Shown here piece after piece: positions 43,226 through 51,756 of a stretch of 51,756 nucleotides of DNA. Every line of letters starts with the position of its first letter. Positions within the stretch are counted from its first letter, which is position 1. The notes beneath the pieces are model-generated. The model worked only from the letters and a program-made list of their open reading frames with translations. It did not search any database and was not told where the DNA came from. This DNA is from Psilocybe azurescens (lineage: Eukaryota; Basidiomycota; Agaricomycetes; Agaricales; Agrocybaceae). The stretch covers positions 1-51,756 of the forward strand of contig JAJIRX010000644.1 in NCBI GenBank assembly GCA_023853785.1, read 5' to 3'. A program made the position numbers and the translations under genes.

Positions 43226-46200
43226 ATGGGAATACGTCGTGTTATACATCCTGATGACAAGCAAAATAGCGACCCAGAAGAAGAGACATGGCCGTCTTGG
43301 TAAAGAAGAAAGAAGTTGGGAAAGAGCAGAGTGCAAAAGGAACGAAGACGTGGGCCTTTGCCCGAATTTGCTCTGCCCGAAGAAATTGCAATCGAAGACT
43401 CACCATTCAGCCACGAGGGACTTACTGACGAGCAGTTGATGAGCAATCTCGAAGCTCTGCCTGATGTACGCTCCGGCGGAATATCTCAAAACGACTATCT
43501 TCGCGAGTGGTTACCTCGACGCAAATCTTATCTGCAGACATTGTTAGAAATGGAAGCCCCGGCTCACATTGGCGAATGTCAAAGGTGTGGAAGTTCGCCT
43601 GGAATATGGCGATGTCGCAATTGTATCGGAGGCCGGATGACATGCACTCAGTGCTGTGCAGAGGCCCATAATCTCTTGCCTTATCATCGCGTCGACAAAT
43701 GGAATGGACATTTCTTTCAAGTTGGAGCCCTATGGGAAACAGGACTACAGCTCTATCTTGGACATGGCGGCATCCGGTGTCCGTCAACACAGGATGGGGA
43801 ACATCATTTGTCCGATCAGCGGCCACCGCCTGTCTCTGAGGAAGATGAATGGGGTGATGCAGAAGAGGAGGCGGGGGCGAACCACCTGAAGGACAAGAGC
43901 CAATGTTTGAAATACCGGTTCCTGGGACACATCCAAACTCACTTCCCCTTCCACCACTATGATACCTACAATAATCCATTCGTGACGATTGTCGATATCA
44001 GTGGGATTCACCATCTGCCTGTGGTTCACTGCTCTTGTCATGGACCAACCGCACTTCAAGATCTCAATTATCTCAAACTCGGCTTATTTCCCGCAAGTTT
44101 TAAAACCATCCGAACTGTTTTTACTCTTCAGGTCTTAACAGACTTCCGTCTATCGAATTTAGAATGCAAAACATCAGGATACCAATATTACCAAAAGCTT
44201 GCGCCTAACATGCCCTGCATTCCCGAAGGTCGTTATAAATCGGTATCGAGAGCTAAGAAGGGTCAGTCGTCAATTCAGAAATCTCAAACTATGGAAAATC
44301 TATGGGCGTGGTCATGATGCTGAATGTCCAGAAGACAAATCGGCGGCGATGGTCAGTGACGAGAACTCAGCCGTTATACCCGTCACAACCCAGCACGGTG
44401 CTGCAATCGCGGATGCCGTCTCTGCATCCATTCCAGGAGTGTCGAGTGCCGCCCTGGCACCGACCGCACCTATAACTGCGCTAAATTTGCACCGGATAAC
44501 TACGAATCAGACCTATCAAAGCTTGGTTTGTTTTGTCCTGCTTGTCCCCAACCCGGCATAAATCTCCCAGGCAATTGGAGAGAAGATCCAGACAAGGACC
44601 TATATATCCGTAGTTTGGTTGGGGATGGCAATTTCAAAGCTTACCTTGAAACAAAAGAATGATTGGGACGATGTTAACCTTGCTAATGGCGAGCATATAT
44701 GTGGACCCCGTTCCCTATCAGGAACATCTAGCTGAAGCAAGCAAGAACGACAAATTATACTCAAGGGTGTGTGAAACCAAAACGACATGAATACAGCTTA
44801 ACAAATCTCCTTCCCCTGGAATCTAGAAAACAACATGCAATAATCATAACGCAAATAAAGAAAGCGACAAAGCGGCTCGGTAAGCGCTGTCGAGGCATTG
44901 GAGCATGGGCTTGTGCGAGGCATGGATGCTTTAGTCTCTGAAGCGTCGTTGACTTCATGAAGGGCGAAAAGCAGATGTCTATGGATTATGCACTCAGCCA
45001 GGCAATCAAGCATAGTCATATGCATGGCATAACTTGTCTTCTCTGCATATACGACATTATGTGCCAATACTATGTCAACCTATTCGAGCGATTCAACAAA
45101 TCAAGCAAGTTGGATCTTCCGGAGGCCGTAACACTTATTGGCGCTATTGGACTGTTTCACGTCCACGGCCACAAGGAAGAATGTCTTTATAGATGGGCGA
45201 CGACATACATTCCTGGAGTGGGCATAATCGATGGTGAAATTCTGGAAACACTTTGGGCGACATTGAATGAAATTTCTCGAAGCACAGTAAGTGCCACTGC
45301 GTCTCACCGGATTGAGATTTTAGACGATCATATGGGAGATAACAACTGGAAAAAGTTATCAACATGGGTGTGTGTGTTCATTTGAAGACCAATTTGTGCA
45401 CTGATAAAAGGCAGCTGAAACAATTACAAAGAAATATAATCGCGCATTACTACAGCAAGCAAAAAGCCAGGAGTACTTTGATGGCCTCACAGAGTCGGCC
45501 CCCGCTTCTGAGATACCTAAGTGGATAGAGCAAATTCAGAAAGCAGAAAATCAACGACAAGATGATGTAAAAGCCATGGATGTTATGAAAAACAAGATTG
45601 CGAAGGGTAGGCATTGTCGCGGTCACCACCCTTGTATCAATTGACAGCTTTGTAGCTCCAAGTCGGCGAGAGATTGAATTGTCCATTTCATTATCAGAGC
45701 TAACTACCGGAGGCCGCACGGGTCAAGCAGCATGGATTTCAATGGGACTGAAATTGGAGGAAGCTATGTAAGTGGATGATAGCATTGTGTATTACCATTT
45801 GATCCTCATTTTGTAAGGTATAATCTGCGAGCACACGTTAGAAAGCTCGCGGTGAACCACTGCCCAGAAGTTGGATACGGTGAATAAGCAGGCGCCGTGC
45901 TACGACAAATTGAAAGTTTCAGCACCTCTGCAAACGATTTTCTTGGAGCTCACATTGTTGATGCTCTCGATGATCCTCAGTACCAAGTGCTTGACGATGA
46001 CCTATCTGGAGAGAGGCCCTGAACGGGAGGTTGATACTCCAGGTATCTCAAGATCTGACCCTGAGCAGCAAGTCCTCCCGTTCCCATCACGATTTACGGG
46101 TGCCGGTTTTGGTAATTTGGAACCAGAAGACAAACGAAATATTGCAGGTCTCTGTAAAACAGAGCTTGATATTCGTCGCGGACAAGCTGAAGATATCCTG

Positions 46201-46890
46201 GACCAGGTCAGAACATCGGTAATCCAACTTTCTTATCATTATGCGAAGAATGTTAGGGGCCGCAACAGTGTTTCAAAAATACCAGGGTGGGATGGAGTCA
46301 AGCTTCTAAACCGGACAATAAGCCAACATCGAGCAATGTACAACCACAACAGGTCGGTTATGAGGGTTGGTATCATTGCAGGACCTAGAAAAGCATGACA
46401 AGCAGTACCCCTTCCTTGAACGCAATCATTGTAGGGTAAGTGAACGTGTTGTTGATCCAAATGCTCCCGGACAGAGCTCCGACACAATGGCATGGTTTTG
46501 GAGCGGCGGCCGGCCGCGCAAGTATGGGGAAGCGACGGCTGGCGCGGATGCCGCTACCACAATGAATGTACGACAGTCCTTTATACCTTCTTACTGATCC
46601 AATTTTTACATTGATGAAGTTTATAGGGTCAACTGGCTCAGTGCAAGAGCACAAAATCGATGGACCGAAGAATTGAATCTGACAAGGCGTGAAATGGGTT
46701 GGACAGTTAGATTTTATATGCATATGGCGGGAAGATGGAAGTGAGAAGAGATAAAGAAGAAATTCAGTCAGCTGGACACCGTGCCTACGCAGAGGAACAA
46801 ATTGCAATGTGGACAGAGCTGGCGAGAGTCTCTGAGGTTAGGTTCAAGAAGGCTAACATCAACTATCACAACATAGATACCGCAGATTGA
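43226..46890 (+). pseudogene. KDZ transposase with CxC2-like cysteine cluster (Dileera-type)
   Basis: Begins MGIRRVIHPDDKQNSDPEEE, with a stop near 43,303. The CxC2-like cluster is HIGECQRCGSSPGIWRCRNC then GRMTCTQCCAEAHNLLPYHR with VDKWNGHFF (43,562-43,720). HLPVVHCSCH and RYRELRRVSRQFRNLK follow, then GLFCPACPQPGINLPGNW, VDPVPYQEHLAEASKNDKLY and GIGAWACARHGCF. The catalytic region follows: YDIMCQYYVNLFERF (about 45,049), LFHVHGHKEECLYRWA (45,155), GIIDGEILETLWATLNEISR (45,225) and EILDDHMGDNNWKKL. The rest (RREIELSISLSEL, ELDIRRGQAEDILDQVRTSV, NWLSARAQNRWTEELNLTRR) runs to a stop at 46,888-46,890. KDZ enzymes are DDE cut-and-paste transposases. At least seven frame changes or stops remain after allowing for introns, so it is dead. 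Confidence 0.85.
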
Positions 46891-47275
46891 ATGCGTTAAA
46901 ATAATTTCAATTTCATTTAGTCTTTTGGGAGACACTGTATTATTACTGATTCCCAGCACTGTCAAGACAAGCACTATATTTGTGTGCAAATGGTATAGTA
47001 CAAATAAAGGGGCCTAACAATTTATAAACTACTACGGGCCCCGCGTAGACAAAATACAAGGTGCTGATATAATACGGAAAAAGCACGAAAACATGGCAGA
47101 GCGGAATGACGACGAATAACATAGCATGTATAGTGGCCGCTGCCAGGTTGCAATACAAAACAGATGACAAAAAAAGAAACACGAAACCTAGCAGAGCGGA
47201 ATGGCGACAAATAATACAGCATGGGTGGCCGCCGCCAGGTCGCAACAAGAAAAGAGCAAGTGATATTCCTACAAT
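46891..47275. repeat. 3' flank of copy B: shared hairpin motif and 95-bp tandem duplication
   Basis: AACTACTACGGGCCCCGCGTAG (47,027-47,048 region) repeats the motif at 40,573. Next come two imperfect 95-bp units (about 47,077-47,170 and 47,171-47,265), each with GCAGAGCGGAATG, ACATAGCATG or ACAGCATG, GTGGCCGC and GCCAGG. The interval separates the ends of the converging KDZ and copy B genes. Confidence 0.7.
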
Positions 47276-49617
47276 TTATGTTTTTTCGAGGAGATTCGCG
47301 AGACCCACTTGGGTGGCCTTGCGTTTTAGGTCGGATGGGCCCACGATCTCCAGGAGCCTGAGACTTACTTCCTGCCCTATGTGTTTCATTGCTTTCATCC
47401 AGGGATTTGGAGGCGCTGTCCGCCCGGGTAGCACCCTCAATGTTGCTGTGCCGTCCCCGGCTTGTCGATGGTCGCTGCTTTGCCTGCCTGGTCACCGTGG
47501 CTCGCTCTTTCACGGTTGCCGTTGCCAGTTTGTGCGGTTGCCGTTGTTTGCTCCTTCGTGGTCGCCTCACTTGCTCGTTCGTTGTCGCTGACGTTCGCTG
47601 GTCCACGGTCCTTTCCTCTCAGCCCTTCATGGTTGCCGTCACTCGCACTTCCGCTGTTGCCATCATTGGCGCCGCGTCGCGTGTGTTTCGCCGCTGGGTC
47701 TATCACCACGGGCGCCGTCATCGTCCTGTCATCTACAATCTCGGCGCTGCCGTCGCGCGTGCGTTCACCGCTCTATTATCGCCACGGGCGTCGTCGTCAT
47801 CCTGATCGTCATCTCCAATCTCGACATCGCCACCAACATCCCTTGTTTGTTCGTCTTCAAAATATTCTTCCTCTGACGATGGAGGGAGAGACATACGAGG
47901 CGCGTGCGGGTCGTTCGGGGCGGAGAGGAAGGCGTGGTATGTATTCAGGCGTGGCCATAGGTAATGATACAGCTGGTGACGGAGGGGTTGCCTCACGCCG
48001 GCGCTTTGTTGGGCTGGCAGACTTGCGCGATGTCTAGGTGTTGCTGCAACGCCAGTGCGTAGATACGTTGTTGGCGGGAAAGCAGCGGGGAGCGGGGACG
48101 AGAGGCGGACCAGGGGACGGGCGGGACCGAGGGGCGGACGATGGCGGGGCAGGGACAGAAGACGTGGGTCGGGACAGTAGGCCGAGAAGCGGGAGTGCCT
48201 GTGCAATTGCCTCTTTGACGACGAGAGCCATATCTGCTGGAAGACGCTGCTGTAGAAACATTGTTTGAGAGTTGAGCTTTGAGAATCCTGATCTCTGAGC
48301 GTAAGTGCGCGTTCTCGTCCTTCAGTACCGCATTCCAATCGAGGTTGATGAGGACACCCGCTAGATCTTCCGGCTGTGCATACTGCCGTTCAAGATCTTC
48401 GAGGTCCCACCTACAGGAACATCCGGTCAAGCTCTTTCCCAGCAAAAACTTCTTCCATCTCCATGTTGACGATGGTCCCGTACCCAAGATGAGGCACTGA
48501 GGTTGCTGCCAACGGACACTTCTTCTTCTTCTGGTTGCACTCAAAGCATGCATGGCCCACGTTGTCCTTATCAGGCATGATGCGACACGTCTTGTCTGCT
48601 CGAATGCACGACCTGCAAACAACTTCCCCTTCCGTCCAACTTCTCTTTGCCAATTTCTAGCCTTTGGAGTTGGTTCACGCCATGGCGGCCGGACGGGAGG
48701 TGTTCTTTAAGAGCGGCTGTGGCGCGCGCGGCCGCCACACGGGATGTCGTCGCCTGGGGCACCGTTTGACCTTTTGCTTGGGAGGGTCGAGTGCGGGAGC
48801 TTTCACTTTTATTGTAAAGATTTATTAGTTTTCATACTCCACTAGATTAAAGACTTACTGTTCGCTTGGGATGTCGTCTCTGATTTTTGTTGAAATCATG
48901 ATAATATCGTCATCATCGGTATCCGTAGAATCTACCGCTCTTGCTGCTGTTCTCTTGAAACCGCCTTTGCTTTGCCTTTATTCTTGGGCTTATCGACCTC
49001 CTCCACATCACTGACGACCGATGTCGCTGTGTTGCCAAGCGGCGGCCGATGGACGTTTCTTGGGGGCCCTATCCGAAGTACTTGGTCAGGAGCGGCAACC
49101 GCCCTTGTGGTAGATCGCAGCCCACGAATAGGCTGACTGGACAGATCTATGCGGTTTGGCAGGGGTCATTTCACCACGCGAATTCACTGTATGGATTATG
49201 AATTTGACTCTACAGGTCCGTAGAGTCACTTACCTTTCCGAGCTGTCGGGCGCGCTCGAACGCTGTTCTTGCTCAATCTGCTTCTTCTCTCTTCGTCCTC
49301 GAACCTCACAACCGCCTCCCGAACCTGGTCGTATCGTGGCCTGAGGACATCCTTCCCAGTTGGCCCCTTTTCTATGCCTTCCTTGAGAAGTGTGTAGACC
49401 TTGAACCAAAGGTCCTGACGGCTCCGGGTTTGGCTTCTCAACAGTATATAGACGGTGTGCTTTTCTCTGTCGAACATATTTATTAATCCTGCTTTCCAAC
49501 AGTCGCCGCACACTCACTAGTTGCTCGAAAAGAGGCTTCACTCCACTTATAGTCTTCTTGGTTAACGGTAATTATGCGGAGTTTTTCGTGGATTTCCAAT
49601 ATGAGCGCGGAAGACAT
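47276..49617 (-). pseudogene. Zn2Cys6-cluster protein, copy B
   Basis: Starts at 49,617 with MSSALILEIHEKLRIITVNQ. After a one-base shift it reads VKPLFEQL up to an intron (GTGAGT...CGACAG), then DLWFKVYTLLKEGIEKGPTG, LRPRYDQVREAVVRFEDEE. The cysteine cluster SWTEGEVVCRSCIRADKTC, then HACFECNQKKKKC, has exactly the spacing of copy A (C-X2-C-X6-C-X12-C-X2-C-X6-C). GYGTIVNMEMEEVF, DLEDLERQYAQPEDLAGVLI and NAHLRSEIRILKAQL follow, then a Pro/Arg/Thr-rich region and DLKRKATQVGLANLL before the stop at 47,276-47,278. The frameshifts are at different places from those of copy A, so the two decayed independently after duplication. Confidence 0.65.
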
Positions 49618-49821
49618 AGTAATAGAAAATTAAGGAGGAAATAAGATGATTAGAATGAACAGATGACTATGGTGTGTGTTTAAAGATAGTTGAATTTGCG
49701 CCGCGAGAAGTCAGCGCAATAAAGTCATGTGACCGGGTCGGCCGGAATGTAAAGTCAAATTAAATACCGATCGACAATGATATAATGTCATTTGATCCTT
49801 TGTACATAACACTAACATATC
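49618..49821. promoter_or_regulatory. shared divergent promoter region
   Basis: Only 204 bases separate the start of copy B (minus) from the start of the four-exon gene (plus). TCATGTGACC at 49,725-49,734 is also present upstream of copy A (42,768-42,777) in a similar context (CCGCGAAGT or CCGCGAGAAGT just before it), so it is the best candidate for a conserved promoter element. No clear TATA box is assigned. Confidence 0.45.
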
Positions 49822-50618
49822 ATGCAGAATGGTGAGACAACGACTTTGCTCATTTCGACCAAAATACCTGGCTTGACTGCGGCCATGATATTAGAGAGAG
49901 CTCTTGAGAAACTTCGCTGGGAAGAACATTTCAAAGTACCAATATCGACTGTCACAATCTCAAGTGACCCCAACAAAAATTCGGAGACAAAAATTCCTGG
50001 AGTACCAGTTATATTTCGTGGTGAGTCATAACATTATTTCAGACTATTAACACATGTTTATACCATAGAAGGGGTGGACATAGAAAACACTGATAACACA
50101 AACTTTGGACGAACATCCATTAAATTTCACTTCCAAGACCAACCAGAAATCGAGATGATGGAGGCAAGAGGAGAGGCGGAGATGGACTTGGTCAATCCAG
50201 AAGTGTTTCAACATTGTTATCAACCTGGTAATAGCATAGACATGTGGGAGGTTACATGTGGACCTCACAGCAAGAAATACCCATGGCGTCGGGATAATGT
50301 TCGTACAACTTGGAGGGTGCCTCGGACACTGTCGATAATCATGAAAAGTTTTTGTTCGGTCGCCGCATGCTGACATTGCTGCCGCGGCTCAGGATGCCCT
50401 CAAGCGAAGTGTGACAGTGAAACATTTAATCCTATCAGTGGAAACCAGCACCGGCATGATCACAGGTTAGCACTGTTGGTAACCAAAACAACATATAAGT
50501 AAACACTTTAGAAAGGCAGCCAAGCGGTCAGACATTGGCAGCGTTGCCTCCGCCACCTACCAGTAATCCCCGCTGGCCACCCCCCTCGCAAATTGTCAAC
50601 ACGGCCACCGCCATCTAA
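49822..50618 (+). CDS. intact four-exon gene of unknown function, 208 residues
   Basis: Exons: 49,822-50,020, 50,069-50,316, 50,393-50,465 and 50,512-50,618. Introns are 48, 76 and 46 nt with GT-AG ends; the second has a CTGAC branch-like site. The total is 627 bases with no internal stop, and the phases fit at every junction. The protein begins MQNGETTTLLISTKIPGLTA, contains MILERALEKLRWEEHFKVP, FHFQDQPEIEMMEARGEAE and SIDMWEVTCGPHSKKYPWRR, and ends in a Pro-rich tail (LAALPPPPTSNPRWPPPSQ). No family, signal peptide or membrane segment is recognised. It is divergent from copy B and may be a component of the KDZ element or its host partner. This is the only multi-exon model here that I could close without a lesion. 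Confidence 0.6.
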
Positions 50619-51756
50619 TAATGCTGGAAGCCGCCCACCACTAGCTCACATCCGAAAGCGCACCACAAGCTCATGCATGCCAAAGTGTAAGGCAACGAGT
50701 CAGTCGGACATCGTTAACGCGGCCCCACCACCTGTATAAGCCTTATCATCCCAGCCACTACTCTATGTCTGAGTCGAGCCATCGCAAAAACAATTTGAAA
50801 ATCCAAGTGACAATCTGAACCGGCATCCGCACCATGTAAAGCGAATCCACCGGGGCGGGCATTGCAACTACAGAACCCTCTCATCGCATACGAAGCAAGA
50901 AAAATACATCCAATAATGTAGCATGCAATCCTGTTGGTAGTGAAGAGGTTTGCTCCAGGGTCATCGTCCAGTGAAGATGATTCAATATCATCCTCAAGCG
51001 TACGAAAAAGCGTAGGCGTTTGTCCACGTGCCCAGTCCTCAAAACGTTTGAAGGAGGATCAAATTGTTGGGGTTTTATCGGACAGTGTGGATGCGGCCTC
51101 CGACTGCAATTCAATAATTGAAATGGAGAATGCATAACAAAGATCGGCATCAACTGTCTTCTGCCGCGAAACACCTATGGAAATTCAAGGAATATGCTCT
51201 GATAGCAATAAAGGCAAAAGTGTATATTAGATATAGTTTTTAATATAATGAGAAGAGTTATAGTTGAATGCCAGAGGCTGAATACTTTGGTTGTTAATAC
51301 AATCTATAATTACGTATTTGAACATTGTTAATTGAAGTAATGAAAAGCACAATAGACAGTTTGGCCGCCTGATAAGGTAATTTCTTTGTATTCCTTGTTT
51401 GACCCGGAAGCGGCCTCCGCCTGAACATAAACGTAAGGTACTGGCCTTCCCCCAGGCGACAGGTGCTATAGGGTAGCTTTTATTGAACCTATAACTCATA
51501 CCACCACAATCGCCGTGCCGTTTTATTTGAATCGTTACTCCTTCATGTCTGTTTCTTGAATTATGGAATCAACGTATTTGCAAGATGTTGGATAGACAAA
51601 TATTGGCTGTAGGGCATGAATAGATGCCCACATCAGTAGATTCGTCTAAAAATACTGTTTCTAAAACATGTATTTCCGTAGATTTCCAGGGTTTGGGAGA
51701 TTGTTAAATTACAGAATATGGCCCCGTGGTGATTTCGGGTGTTCTACAAAAGATAT
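50619..51756. other. 3' flank and gene-free end of window
   Basis: A frame at 50,934-51,137 gives a Ser-rich 67-residue peptide (SSSSEDDSISSSS) that may be a decayed end of the preceding gene. GCGGCCTCCGCC-type words recur (near 51,095, 51,363 and 51,410). The rest is AT-rich, and I see no gene cut by the window edge. Confidence 0.4.

Noticed and set aside
47106..48268. Long plus-strand frames opposite copy B
   Set aside because: Arg/Val/Ser-rich shadows of the minus-strand gene; no motif, and no counterpart opposite copy A.
1..51756. RIP-type mutation as the cause of gene decay
   Set aside because: Some stops fit C-to-T changes (CAA to TAA, CGA to TGA), but many lesions are G-to-T changes or single-base indels, so a pure RIP signature is not supported by inspection. 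A dinucleotide index would be needed.

Overview
The window looks like transposon-rich, gene-poor DNA of an agaricomycete (mushroom-forming) fungus. Three things point there: 45-80 nt GT-AG introns, relics of agaric-type NACHT NTPases (NLR-like proteins), and remains of three element classes that are abundant in such genomes: a KDZ (Kyakuja-Dileera-Zisupton) transposase with its CxC2 cysteine cluster, OrsD-like zinc-finger proteins fused to RecQ-type helicases, and DUF6589 proteins. Almost every recognisable gene is broken by stops, frameshifts or deletions. The best intact model is a short four-exon gene of unknown function at 49.8-50.6 kb. All family names are from memory of motifs; no search was run.

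Layout. 0-12 kb is AT-rich and holds one large decayed element: an unidentified gene on the minus strand (1.2-3.2 kb), a divergent plus-strand gene (3.4-7.4 kb) with a C2H2/OrsD-like part, a stretch resembling the catalytic end of a tyrosine recombinase, and a RecQ-like helicase with a Cys-rich tail, then a convergent KDZ-associated (CxC5-like) fragment (7.9-8.5 kb). 12-28.8 kb is a graveyard of host-type genes: a 5' fragment of a NACHT NTPase (13.9-14.3 kb, minus), a SEC61 alpha pseudogene that keeps its introns (15.3-17.0 kb, minus), a longer NACHT NTPase pseudogene (18.0-19.6 kb, plus), and unidentified coding remnants. 25.5-27.4 kb is again AT-rich transposon-like DNA. 31.6-36.3 kb holds a decayed pair, RecQ-like helicase (plus) and DUF6589 protein (minus), converging tail to tail. 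From 36.5 kb to the end the composition shifts. A KDZ transposase pseudogene (43.2-46.9 kb, plus) lies between two paralogous minus-strand genes that each encode a Zn2Cys6-spaced cysteine cluster and a C-terminal coiled-coil-like stretch (40.7-42.6 and 47.3-49.6 kb). The second of these is divergent from the intact four-exon gene.

The most unusual structure lies between the genes. Several short intergenic tracts are each filled with their own near-palindromic word (AGTCCAGTGGACT, GAGGCCGGCCTC, GGCTGCAGCC, TTCCGCCGGAAT-like, CCTAATTGGG), and a GC-rich word (GCGGCCTCCGC and variants) is scattered over the last 15 kb. A short hairpin (TTAAGTTT-ACC-AAACTTAA) recurs in and near introns of the two divergent genes of the first element. 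The strongest candidates for something undescribed are the OrsD/recombinase-like/RecQ gene, the RecQ + DUF6589 pair, and the KDZ block with its paired Zn2Cys6 genes.
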